NCBI RefSeq assembly: GCF_018603435.1
Contig: NZ_CP075682.1
Coordinates: forward strand, 2,790,001 to 2,854,000
DNA from: Chryseobacterium sp. ZHDP1
GTDB lineage: Bacteria > Bacteroidota > Bacteroidia > Flavobacteriales > Weeksellaceae
Direction of reading: 5' to 3'
Length of the DNA stretch: 64,000 nucleotides
This document shows positions 17,105-24,864 of the stretch, in pieces (within the stretch, counting starts at the first letter, position 1; every line of letters begins with the position of its first letter). The notes beneath the pieces were generated by a model. It saw only the letters and a list, made by a program, of their open reading frames with translations. It made no database searches and had not been told where the DNA came from. A program made the position numbers and the translations under genes.

Positions 17105-18496
17105 TTACTTATCCATTCTTACCATTCTCGGCTGGAAAGTTCCCAGAATATCGACCAGTTCACTTTGTGCATTCATCACTTCGTTGATGTCTTTGTATGC
17201 CATCGGTGCTTCTTCTGCATTTCCGCCCATTAAGGTGACATTCTTTAATTTTAATTCTTTTTTAATATCATTTTGAGTAAAAAGGCTTCTGCATTCACCT
17301 CTTGAATGGGCTCTTCCGGCTCCGTGAGAAGCGGAATTCAGAGAATCCGGATTTCCTTTTCCACGGACGATAAATCCTTTTGCCGTCATGGAACCGGGAA
17401 TCATTCCCAATTCGTTTTCATTTGCCGGAGTTGCTCCTTTTCGGTGAACGATTACTTCTTTTCCGTTGTGGATTTCTTTCCATGCAAAATTGTGATGGTT
17501 TTCGATCTTTGCTTTTACTCTTCCTCCTACCGCTTTTACAAGTCTTCTGTGAATATCGTCATGACAGGCTGAAGCGTAATCTCCCGCCAGATTCATTGCG
17601 GTCCAATATTCTAATCCGAGATGAGTATTCAGATCCAGCCACGCAAATTGTTGAGCTTCTTTCGGCAACGGACACTGTTCTGCCGCAACTCTGGAATAAT
17701 ACTGAGCGATTTCTGCTCCCAACCCACGCGAACCGCTGTGCGAAAGGATTCCGAGGTATTTTCCTTTCGGAAGTCCGATCTGTTCATCTTCTTCCGTAAT
17801 TTCAACTTCTCCGAATTCCACAAAGTGGTTTCCGCCGCCCGAAGTTCCCATTTGTTTGATGGCTTTTCCTTTTAATCTTCTTAAAATCGGAATCATATCG
17901 AAGGTATCTCTGTCGAAAATTTCATGGTCGACGTGAGATTTGTGTATTTCGTACATTCCGAATTTGGTATGTTCGGCAAGGGCTTTTTCATATTTATCTC
18001 TTGCTCCTTCAAGATATGAAATCGGCGTATCCAAAATACTGAGACTCATTCTGCAGCCAATATCCATCCCGACTCCGTAAGGAATTACGGCATTTTCTAC
18101 CGCAAGAACGCCTCCGATCGGAAGCCCGTATCCGCTGTGCGCATCGGGCATCAAAGCTCCCTGTGTTGAAATTGGAAGTTTGAGCGCGGTGTATAATTGA
18201 TTTTTTGCTTCATCTGAAATATTGTTTCCGAAAATATTAAATGTCGCCCGATGGGTATTGAGCATTCTTTTCTCGGTTTTCCTGGATGAAAGCAAAGCTT
18301 CCGCAATCTGTCCGAAGGTTAAATCTTTTTCAAAATTTTCGGGATTCACCAGAATATCTTTTAGAATAGATTTGACGTGATGGATGTTTTTTGTGGCAAA
18401 GTTCCTTTTCATCACTTCCAAAGCGATGTTGACACTCTGGTTATTCGGATAGCCTAATTTTAATATATCTTTTCCTTTAAGTTTTAAATTTCCCAT
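17105..18496 (-). CDS. rtcB: RNA-splicing ligase RtcB
   Basis: A 463-residue GTP- and Mn-dependent RNA ligase that joins 2',3'-cyclic phosphate (or 3'-phosphate) to 5'-OH ends. Motifs in order: MDIGCRM (Asp145, Cys148), TSGGGNHFVEFGE (His224), LSHSGSRGLGAE (His253), a metal His near 335, KGATPANE and the guanylylation site SHGAGRAHSR (His391). The start at 18496 (MGNLKLKG) is preferred over an in-frame Met 33 bases upstream that would lie inside the preceding gene. Linkage to prfH marks this as the RtcB2-type ribosome/tRNA repair ligase. Confidence 0.96.
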   Translation of the reverse strand: MGNLKLKGKDILKLGYPNNQSVNIALEVMKRNFATKNIHHVKSILKDILVNPENFEKDLTFGQIAEALLSSRKTEKRMLNTHRATFNIFGNNISDEAKNQLYTALKLPISTQGALMPDAHSGYGLPIGGVLAVENAVIPYGVGMDIGCRMSLSILDTPISYLEGARDKYEKALAEHTKFGMYEIHKSHVDHEIFDRDTFDMIPILRRLKGKAIKQMGTSGGGNHFVEFGEVEITEEDEQIGLPKGKYLGILSHSGSRGLGAEIAQYYSRVAAEQCPLPKEAQQFAWLDLNTHLGLEYWTAMNLAGDYASACHDDIHRRLVKAVGGRVKAKIENHHNFAWKEIHNGKEVIVHRKGATPANENELGMIPGSMTAKGFIVRGKGNPDSLNSASHGAGRAHSRGECRSLFTQNDIKKELKLKNVTLMGGNAEEAPMAYKDINEVMNAQSELVDILGTFQPRMVRMDK

Positions 18497-18506
18497 TGTT
18501 TTTGTT

Positions 18507-18995
18507 TTAATTGTCTTCCCAAACGACAAGGCATTTCTTATCCTGCCAGAATTTTTCTAATGTCATATTGGGATTTCCTGTTACTTTAATGGTAAGAGGA
18601 CTAAGTCTTACACTGAGTTTATGAGATCTGCTTCCATACGTTCCTATGTCTACCATCTCATTACCCAAGAGTGTAAGTTTTTTAGTTTTTAAATATTTAT
18701 AAATAGCAGGAACCTGTAAATCTGTTCCTCCCGTCATTTCCGCATGTGGATTCCGTAAGGCTTTGGCTGTATGAATAAGCTCTGATAAATCTTGTGGATG
18801 ATTTTCAAAATGTTCTTCATAGCTTTTATAATAGATGATTTCCAAAGCATCTTCCTGCGCTACAAATTCATTATTTATAAAATATCCGATCTGCCAGTTT
18901 TCGCCATATTTACGGTTCCACTCCTGCTGCCGTTTCAGCTGTTGTTTTGTATTTCCTGCTTTTCCTATTTTTCTTTCTGCAACTTTCCAGGTCAT
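18507..18995 (-). CDS. unknown protein upstream of rtcB
   Basis: A 162-residue soluble protein ending 10 bases before the rtcB start. The N-terminal third is basic and helical (KAGNTKQQLKRQQEWNRKYG), the rest mixed, with an NEMVDIGTYGSRSH segment. I recognise no family. Tight spacing to rtcB suggests a partner or regulator of the ligase. Confidence 0.7.
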   Translation of the reverse strand: MTWKVAERKIGKAGNTKQQLKRQQEWNRKYGENWQIGYFINNEFVAQEDALEIIYYKSYEEHFENHPQDLSELIHTAKALRNPHAEMTGGTDLQVPAIYKYLKTKKLTLLGNEMVDIGTYGSRSHKLSVRLSPLTIKVTGNPNMTLEKFWQDKKCLVVWEDN

Positions 18996-19030
18996 CGTTT
19001 AATGTTTTTTTTGATGATTTCTCCGAAAAA

Positions 19031-19768
19031 CTAAAATTCTCCGTCTGTAAATATTTCTACAAGCTCTTCTGCGGAGATCCTATAATTAAAATATTTTCTC
19101 ACGTTAGTTTTCCTTTTGTATTTATCCCTCCATTTATCCGGTTTTCCATAAATGTTTTTTTGAATAATCCCTATTACTTTGTGCTGATTTAAATAGGAGT
19201 CTAACGCATTATATTCTCTTTCTAAATCCTCATCTAAAGGTTTATAGTGCGTAATGATATTCGGTCTTACTCTCAATACAAATCTCCACGGCTCGATGAA
19301 TTCATAATATTCTTTAATCAGTTTTTTGTTATAAGCGTAATATTCTCTTTTTACAAAATACTGCCTTTCGCGTTCCGTTAAACCAAACTTTGGATTATCC
19401 CATTCCCAGGGAAGAACGTTTACAGTTTTCTGTTCTTTTTCCACGTAAATTCTTCGTCCGTATTTTCTTTTCTTTTTTAGAAATTTTCGGGTGTCAGAGT
19501 ACATTTCCGTATTGATTTTCTTTAAAAGATTTTCGAAGAAATCGCCATCTTTAGAACGTTTTACATCATCTCTCACAACAAAAAATCTTACAAATCCTTT
19601 CTGATAAGGTTTTTCCAGCGGAATGAGCGGAATATTCCTTCTTAATTTCCAGACTTCTCTATGACGTTTATATTTTTTCCTGATCTGTTTTTCTACATCT
19701 TTTTTTATAATTCTTTTTCTGCTCCTAAGAGTTTTTATCCGGGAATACAGAAGGTTATCTTTTTCCAT
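19031..19768 (-). CDS. very basic protein of unknown function, first gene of the RtcB-PrfH operon
   Basis: A 245-residue protein, extremely rich in Arg and Lys (RKKYKRHREVWKLRR near residue 32, KKKRKYGRR near 100) with many Tyr and Trp and no membrane segment or cysteine motif. Such composition favours nucleic-acid or ribosome contact. It ends 35 bases before the 162-residue gene. No family recognised. Confidence 0.65.
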   Translation of the reverse strand: MEKDNLLYSRIKTLRSRKRIIKKDVEKQIRKKYKRHREVWKLRRNIPLIPLEKPYQKGFVRFFVVRDDVKRSKDGDFFENLLKKINTEMYSDTRKFLKKKRKYGRRIYVEKEQKTVNVLPWEWDNPKFGLTERERQYFVKREYYAYNKKLIKEYYEFIEPWRFVLRVRPNIITHYKPLDEDLEREYNALDSYLNQHKVIGIIQKNIYGKPDKWRDKYKRKTNVRKYFNYRISAEELVEIFTDGEF

Positions 19769-19857
19769 TAATTCAGCATTAGAAGTGAGGCTCAGAAATG
19801 TTATTTTCTAAACTTCATATTACATCTTGCCAGGCAAAATATTGGCTGACTTTATCT

Positions 19858-19890
19858 AAACCTCATAGGTTTTAAAAACCTATGAGGTTT
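19858..19890. repeat. perfect palindrome
   Basis: Arms of 16 bp (AAACCTCATAGGTTTT and AAAACCTATGAGGTTT) around a single central base. It lies in the 706-base gap between the basic-protein gene and the fasciclin gene, just before hairpin element copy B. Confidence 0.7.
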
Positions 19891-19908
19891 CTTCAATGGC
19901 ATCTCTTT

Positions 19909-20011
19909 CTAGCCCAGATTGCAGCGGCATCCTTTTTTGTGGCGACCTGCGCTTCGCTCCGGTCGCCACAAAAAAGATACAGCGGAAAGCTGGAAATAGC
20001 TTCAGATAAAA
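19909..20011. repeat. dispersed hairpin element, copy B
   Basis: Left flank CTAGCCCAGATTGCAG (19909-19924), a 15-bp stem with TTTTTT-GTGGCGACC arm (19933-19947) and partner (19961-19975) around GCG-CTT-CGC, then the right flank CGGAAAGCTGGAAATAGCTT (19983-20002, continuing to 20011). Flanks match copy A; the hairpin sequence does not. Confidence 0.75.
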
Positions 20012-20094
20012 ATCATCTGCTAATTCGAAAGAAATCCTAAATACTAAAAAGATTTTTCGGGAAAACTGTTTTTGAGTTTGAAATATTGCGCAAT

Positions 20095-20258
20095 AAAAAA
20101 CCCGAAATCTCTACGACTTCGGGTGATATTTCATTGTACTGTTATTCTAAGAGTGTACCAAACCACGAAGCCTCGCCTTTGCAAAAGGCAATCCTACTGT
20201 TGAAAGCTGATTGGATATGAACATTACTTCGTTGTTTTTAAATGGTTAAACTTTATTT
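20095..20258 (-). ncRNA. structured small RNA candidate with own promoter and terminator
   Basis: The minus strand has a promoter (20266-20293), about 160 bases without a long reading frame, and an intrinsic terminator (ACCCGAA...TTCGGGT then TTTTTT, ending at 20095). The middle folds into a three-way junction: a closing stem ACGAAG/CTTCGT with a further AAAC/GTTT extension, a hairpin CAATC...GATTG, and a hairpin GCCTTT-TGC-AAAGGC. I cannot name the family; a 6S-type or other flavobacterial RNA is possible. Confidence 0.65.
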
Positions 20259-20265
20259 TACGTTG

Positions 20266-20293
20266 CAAATATATACAATTTTCTGAATATCAA
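20266..20293 (-). promoter_or_regulatory. promoter of the small RNA
   Basis: On the minus strand, TTG (20293-20291), a 17-base spacer and TATATTTG (20273-20266) match the Bacteroidota consensus closely. Predicted start of transcription is near 20258. Confidence 0.65.
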
Positions 20294-20474
20294 AATTATT
20301 TTTTAGTTTTTTTATTAAATCTATAATTCTTTTTTAATCGAAACTCCTTTTTTCATCCATCTCTTTTTATGAATTAAAAGATAAACTGACAAAAAACATT
20401 AAATTTATTTTACTAAAACAAATAAAAAGGTATAATATTTGTCTATGTGTTTTTACATCTTAACAAATAATATT

Positions 20475-21425
20475 ATGAGAAATTTCATTAAACCTCTACT
20501 CTTTTCAGGAGTTGCTATGCTTAGTATTATCTCCTGCGATGACAATGATGACAACATGATGACTGAGAAAACAACTTATGAACTGGTTTCTTCAGACAGT
20601 AACTTAAGCAGTTTAAAAGCTGCCATCGACAAAGCAGGTCTTTCTGCAACTCTTAACCAAAGCGGAACTTTTACATTATTCGCCCCAACAAATGCAGCTT
20701 TTGCAACTTTTTTACAGGCAAACGGATATGCAAGTCTTAATGACGTTCCTACGGCGGCATTAAAAACTTTGCTGATGAACCACGTTTTGAATTCTGAAGT
20801 AAAAGCAGCAGCAATTTCTACCGGCTATGTTTCTACTCTTGCTATGGGATCTGCTTCTTCCACAAGACCGATCAGTATGTTTATCAATACGAATGGCGGT
20901 GTAAAAATTAATGGCGTATCGAATGTTGTTGCTACAGACATTGATGCCAACAACGGAGTGATCCACAAAGTAGATGCGGTAATCGGTTTGCCAACTATTG
21001 TTACTCATGCAACGGCAAATCCTCAGTTTACGTCTTTGGTTTCTGCTCTTACAAGAAGTGATATGCCTAATTTTGTTGGAATTTTAAGCGGAACTGCCAA
21101 TTCTCCGTTTACGGTTTTCGCACCTACCAACACAGCATTTTCTTCTTTGCTAACAGAAATCGGAGCGGCTAATTTAGCAGCCATTCCAAAAACGACTTTG
21201 GAAAATACCTTGAAATATCACGTCGTTACCGGAGCCAATGTAGGATCTAATAATCTTACAAACAATATGATGGTTCCAACTTTCCAGGGTGGAAGTTTTA
21301 AGATTACCACAACAGGCGGTGCTAAGATTACAGATAACAACAACAGAGTTTCTAATATTATTGTAACCGACGTACAATGCAGCAACGGAATTATCCATGC
21401 AATTGATAAAGTTTTGCTACCCTAA
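20475..21425 (+). CDS. lipoprotein with two fasciclin domains
   Basis: A 316-residue surface lipoprotein. The start at 20475 gives MRNFIKPLLFSGVAMLSIISC with the lipid Cys; the open frame extends 36 bases upstream but without a signal. Two FAS1 domains follow (about residues 40-175 and 180-315), each with the FTLFAPTNAAF / FTVFAPTNTAF motif and an NGVIHKVDAV / NGIIHAIDKV ending. FAS1 domains mediate adhesion in the matrix or cell surface. It stands alone and ends in a bidirectional terminator. Confidence 0.92.
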   Translation: MRNFIKPLLFSGVAMLSIISCDDNDDNMMTEKTTYELVSSDSNLSSLKAAIDKAGLSATLNQSGTFTLFAPTNAAFATFLQANGYASLNDVPTAALKTLLMNHVLNSEVKAAAISTGYVSTLAMGSASSTRPISMFINTNGGVKINGVSNVVATDIDANNGVIHKVDAVIGLPTIVTHATANPQFTSLVSALTRSDMPNFVGILSGTANSPFTVFAPTNTAFSSLLTEIGAANLAAIPKTTLENTLKYHVVTGANVGSNNLTNNMMVPTFQGGSFKITTTGGAKITDNNNRVSNIIVTDVQCSNGIIHAIDKVLLP

Positions 21426-21455
21426 TTGTTTTTTTTTCATATAATATTTAGCAAA

Positions 21456-21485
21456 ATAGGCTGCCTCATTTCTGAAGCAGCCTAT
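21456..21485. terminator. bidirectional terminator
   Basis: ATAGGCTGC / GCAGCCTAT with a 12-base loop and T-rich tails on both sides, between the convergent fasciclin and stress-protein genes. Confidence 0.8.
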
Positions 21486-21506
21486 CTTATTTTTTAATTT
21501 TTATAT

Positions 21507-22007
21507 TTAATCTTTCGATCCCAGATCATCCATCGGATCATCCATTCCTTTAATGATGTTAGAATGGTAAACTCTTTCTGATCCTAAGAAGTAAATATTA
21601 TGTCTTGCCTTTGCAATAATTCCGTTATATTCCTCTTCCGTCATTCCTTCAGGAATATCTGTTTTTTCTTCCGCTGGTTTTCTGTATACCTGCAAAGCTC
21701 CGTTTTTATTCAGGATTGAATTTGCAGAAACCGCCTCTTCCAGATTATCCGCATATACAATCACATTGTTTTTTCCGATGCTGTGCTTTCTGTAAGCATT
21801 AAGCATTTCGTCGTCGTGGGCAAAAGTATATTCGAAAAATCCTTTGGTCTGCTCATCTTCCTGATAATTGTCGGTTGACAGTCCGCTTTCAAGGTTTGAT
21901 CTGGAAATAATGATATTTGCATCGTCAAAACCGTTGTTTTTTAAATCTTTTTTAATCTCTTCTGTATCTACTGTTACAGGAAATACCGAAACTACTGTAT
22001 AAGCCAT
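21507..22007 (-). CDS. general stress protein of the YflT-like type
   Basis: A 166-residue soluble acidic protein. The N-terminal TVVSVFPVTVDTEEIKKDL block, the ANIIISRSN strand and a later repeat of the same fold (NNVIVYADNLEEAVSANSIL) match the heat-induced stress protein YflT domain found in many Bacteroidota. No catalytic residues are evident. It lies 68 bases past methylmalonyl-CoA mutase and is probably on its own transcript. Confidence 0.65.
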   Translation of the reverse strand: MAYTVVSVFPVTVDTEEIKKDLKNNGFDDANIIISRSNLESGLSTDNYQEDEQTKGFFEYTFAHDDEMLNAYRKHSIGKNNVIVYADNLEEAVSANSILNKNGALQVYRKPAEEKTDIPEGMTEEEYNGIIAKARHNIYFLGSERVYHSNIIKGMDDPMDDLGSKD

Positions 22008-22075
22008 AATATTTTGTTTTTTGATTATGGGGTACAGTACAAAAGCTGTGCAATTTATCTGGTGAAAAGGTTAAT

Positions 22076-24193
22076 TTAATTTAAAAATTTATCCAGAATA
22101 TCTACTGCGCACTTTGGAAGATTGGTTCCCGGACCGAAAATAAAATCTGCTCCGTTCGCATACAGGAATTCATAATCCTGCTGAGGGATTACCCCTCCCA
22201 CCACAATGGTAATATCGTCTGCTCCGAGTTTTTTAAGCTCCTCAACAACCTGCGGAACCAAAGTTTTATGACCTGCTGCCAAAGAAGAAACTCCCAGAAT
22301 ATGAATATCATTTTCTACCGCCTGTTTTGCCACTTCTTCCGGAGTCTGGAATAATGGTGCCACATCCACATCGAATCCCATATCTGCAAATGCGGTTGCG
22401 ACTACTTTTGCTCCCCTGTCGTGACCGTCCTGTCCCATTTTGGCGACCATTAATCGTGGACGGCGCCCTTCTTCCTCCTCAAATTTCTGAGTAAGGTGTA
22501 AGGCTTTTTCAAAATATTCGTTTTTCCCTGCGTTCATGGCGTAAACTCCTGAAATTGTTCTGATATTGGCTTTGTATCTCCCGAAACTTTCTTCCATCGC
22601 ATCGCTCATTTCTCCCAGCGTTACTCTTCTTCTTGCGGCTTCAATACATAAGGCTAAAAGATTTCCTTTTCCTGATTTGGCACTTTCACGGATCTCATTT
22701 AAAATCTCATTCACCGCGTCAGAATTTCTTTCTGCCTTTATTTTATTTAATCTTTCGATTTGCTTTCTGCGGACTTCCGTGTTGTCGATATCCAGGATTT
22801 CAATGGCATCCTGCTTCAGTTCTGATTTGAAAGAATTAACCCCGATGATAAATTCTTCACCACTGTCAATTTTCGCCTGTTTTCTCGCTGCCGCTTCTTC
22901 AATCCTCATCTTCGGAATTCCGGCTTCAATGGCTTTTGTCATTCCACCCTCTTGTTCCACCTCATCAATGTATTTCATGGCTTCTTCAATCATTTGCTGA
23001 GTCAGAGATTCAACCAAATTACTTCCGCCCATCGGATCTACGACATCGCAGATTCCGCTTTCCTGCTGAAGAATAATCTGTGTATTTCTTGCAATTTTTG
23101 CTGAATAATCTGTAGGAAGCGCAATCGCTTCATCTAAAGCATTCGTGTGAAGAGACTGTGTTCCGCCCAGTGCAGAAGACAATGCTTCAATTGCTGTTCT
23201 CGTAATATTATTAAATGGTTCCTGTTCCGTTAAAGACCAGCCTGAAGTCTGTGAGTGTGTTCTTAAAGCTAAAGATTTCGGATTCTGAGGATTAAACTGC
23301 TTTAATAATTCAGCCCAGATATATCTTGCTGCCCTCATTTTGGCAATTTCCATAAAATGATTCATCCCGATTGCCCAGAAAAAGGAGAGTCTCGGTGCAA
23401 AATCATCGACATTCATTCCCGCTTTTATTCCTGTTCTTACATATTCCAATCCATCGGCAAGCGTGTAAGCCATTTCCAGAACCGGAGTGGCTCCTGCTTC
23501 CTGCATATGATAACCGGAAATTGAGATGGAATTGAATTTCGGAATATTCTGAGAAGTATATTCAAAAATATCGGCGATGATCTTCATCGAAGGTGCAGGC
23601 GGATAAATGTAGGTATTTCTCACCATGAATTCCTTCAGAATATCATTCTGAATGGTTCCTGAAAGCAAATCCTGAGAAACGCCCTGCTCTTCTGCCGCCA
23701 CAATATAGAATGAAAGAATTGGCAGAACCGCTCCGTTCATCGTCATGGAAACCGAAATCTGATCCAAAGGAATTTCATTGAATAAAATTTTCATATCCTC
23801 CACAGAATCAATTGCTACTCCCGCTTTTCCAACATCGCCCACAACTCTCGCGTGATCGGAATCATATCCTCTGTGTGTCGCCAGATCGAAGGCTACCGAA
23901 AGCCCTTTTTGTCCCGCCGCCAGATTTCTTCTGTAAAAAGCATTGGATTCTTCTGCTGTGGAAAAACCTGCATACTGACGGATTGTCCATGGCTTCTGAA
24001 CATACATTGTAGAATACGGACCTCTTAAATAAGGTGCAATTCCCGGAGAAGTCTGCGTTAATTCCTGATTTTTAACGTCTTCTGCCGTATAAGAAGATTT
24101 TAACTGTAAGCCGTCTTTCTCAAAAGGATAGACCTCTGTTTTCTTTTCGGTAATAGTGAATTGAGGAGTTTTATTCTGAACTGCCCTTCTCAT
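22076..24193 (-). CDS. scpA: methylmalonyl-CoA mutase large (catalytic) subunit
   Basis: A 705-residue cobalamin-dependent enzyme converting methylmalonyl-CoA to succinyl-CoA. The TIM-barrel half has [20 protein letters not shown] and [16 protein letters not shown]; the C-terminal B12 domain has [12 protein letters not shown] (lower axial His), GVSSLAAGH and VVGGVIP. Length matches the catalytic subunit of the heterodimeric enzyme. No small-subunit gene lies next to it: upstream there is a terminator and the 21-bp repeat. The chaperone meaB is 10 kb downstream. Confidence 0.95.
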   Translation of the reverse strand: MRRAVQNKTPQFTITEKKTEVYPFEKDGLQLKSSYTAEDVKNQELTQTSPGIAPYLRGPYSTMYVQKPWTIRQYAGFSTAEESNAFYRRNLAAGQKGLSVAFDLATHRGYDSDHARVVGDVGKAGVAIDSVEDMKILFNEIPLDQISVSMTMNGAVLPILSFYIVAAEEQGVSQDLLSGTIQNDILKEFMVRNTYIYPPAPSMKIIADIFEYTSQNIPKFNSISISGYHMQEAGATPVLEMAYTLADGLEYVRTGIKAGMNVDDFAPRLSFFWAIGMNHFMEIAKMRAARYIWAELLKQFNPQNPKSLALRTHSQTSGWSLTEQEPFNNITRTAIEALSSALGGTQSLHTNALDEAIALPTDYSAKIARNTQIILQQESGICDVVDPMGGSNLVESLTQQMIEEAMKYIDEVEQEGGMTKAIEAGIPKMRIEEAAARKQAKIDSGEEFIIGVNSFKSELKQDAIEILDIDNTEVRRKQIERLNKIKAERNSDAVNEILNEIRESAKSGKGNLLALCIEAARRRVTLGEMSDAMEESFGRYKANIRTISGVYAMNAGKNEYFEKALHLTQKFEEEEGRRPRLMVAKMGQDGHDRGAKVVATAFADMGFDVDVAPLFQTPEEVAKQAVENDIHILGVSSLAAGHKTLVPQVVEELKKLGADDITIVVGGVIPQQDYEFLYANGADFIFGPGTNLPKCAVDILDKFLN

Positions 24194-24253
24194 AATTTCA
24201 GATTTAATAGATGGCTAAAATTACACATTTTTGAGGGAATATTTTTTAAATAA

Positions 24254-24289
24254 AAAAAGCGAAACTGCAAAACTGCAAAATCGCTTTTT
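24254..24289 (-). terminator. intrinsic terminator upstream of scpA
   Basis: AAAAAGCGA / TCGCTTTTT with an 18-base loop. The minus strand ends in a U-run, so it would stop transcription arriving from the prolyl oligopeptidase gene through the tandem repeat. Confidence 0.65.
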
Positions 24290-24428
24290 ATGTACTCATT
24301 AATCGTCATTTTCCAATATCAATTAAAGAAATAAGTCAAAACTACAAACAACTGCTATAACCTTCTTCTGAAATTTAATGAAGAGGAAAAACATTTCCCT
24401 CCTGTAATGGCGGTTTTCATATCTGTAC

Positions 24429-24743
24429 GTTATATTCTTGCGTCAGTAAGTTATATTCTCGCACCGGTAAGTTATATTCTCGCACCCGTATTTAATATTC
24501 TTGCACCAGTAAGTTAGATTCTTGCATCAATAAGTTAGATTCTTGCACCCGTATTTAATATTCTTGCACCAGTAAGTTAGATTCTTACACCAGTATTTTA
24601 TATTCTTGCATCAATAAGTTAGATTCTTGCACCCGTATTTAATATTCTTGCACCAGTAAGTTAGATTCTTACACCAGTATTTTATATTCTTGCATCAATA
24701 AGTTAGATTCTTGCACCCGTATTTAATATTCTTGCACCAGCAG
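24429..24743. repeat. 21-bp tandem repeat, 15 units, with an 84-bp higher-order unit
   Basis: Fifteen consecutive 21-bp units of the form gttagattcttgcaccagta. Units 7-10 (24555-24638) are repeated exactly as units 11-14 (24639-24722), so an 84-bp block of four variants was duplicated. Stop codons in every frame on both strands within a few units rule out a simple repeat protein. It lies in the 671-base gap between scpA and the prolyl oligopeptidase gene, bounded by a terminator and an inverted repeat. Confidence 0.95.
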
Positions 24744-24781
24744 GTTTATTTCTTTTGTCTTGAATGAAGATCTGTACAATA

Positions 24782-24824
24782 CTACTGAATCAACGTAGTA
24801 ATGAATAATACATTAATTCAGTAG
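24782..24824. repeat. 9-bp inverted repeat
   Basis: CTACTGAAT and ATTCAGTAG separated by 25 bases, between the tandem repeat and the prolyl oligopeptidase stop. No U-run follows; possible 3'-UTR stem. Confidence 0.4.
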
Positions 24825-24864
24825 CTGTTCTCATGCCTTATTTAGAATATTAAGCAGAGAATTT

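Noticed and set aside
24429..24743. CRISPR array
   Set aside because: Units are contiguous near-identical 21-mers with no unique spacers, and there are no cas genes.
24429..24743. Repeat protein coding region (GARI or ILAPV repeats)
   Set aside because: Each frame on both strands meets stop codons within a few units, and no start codon opens a longer frame.
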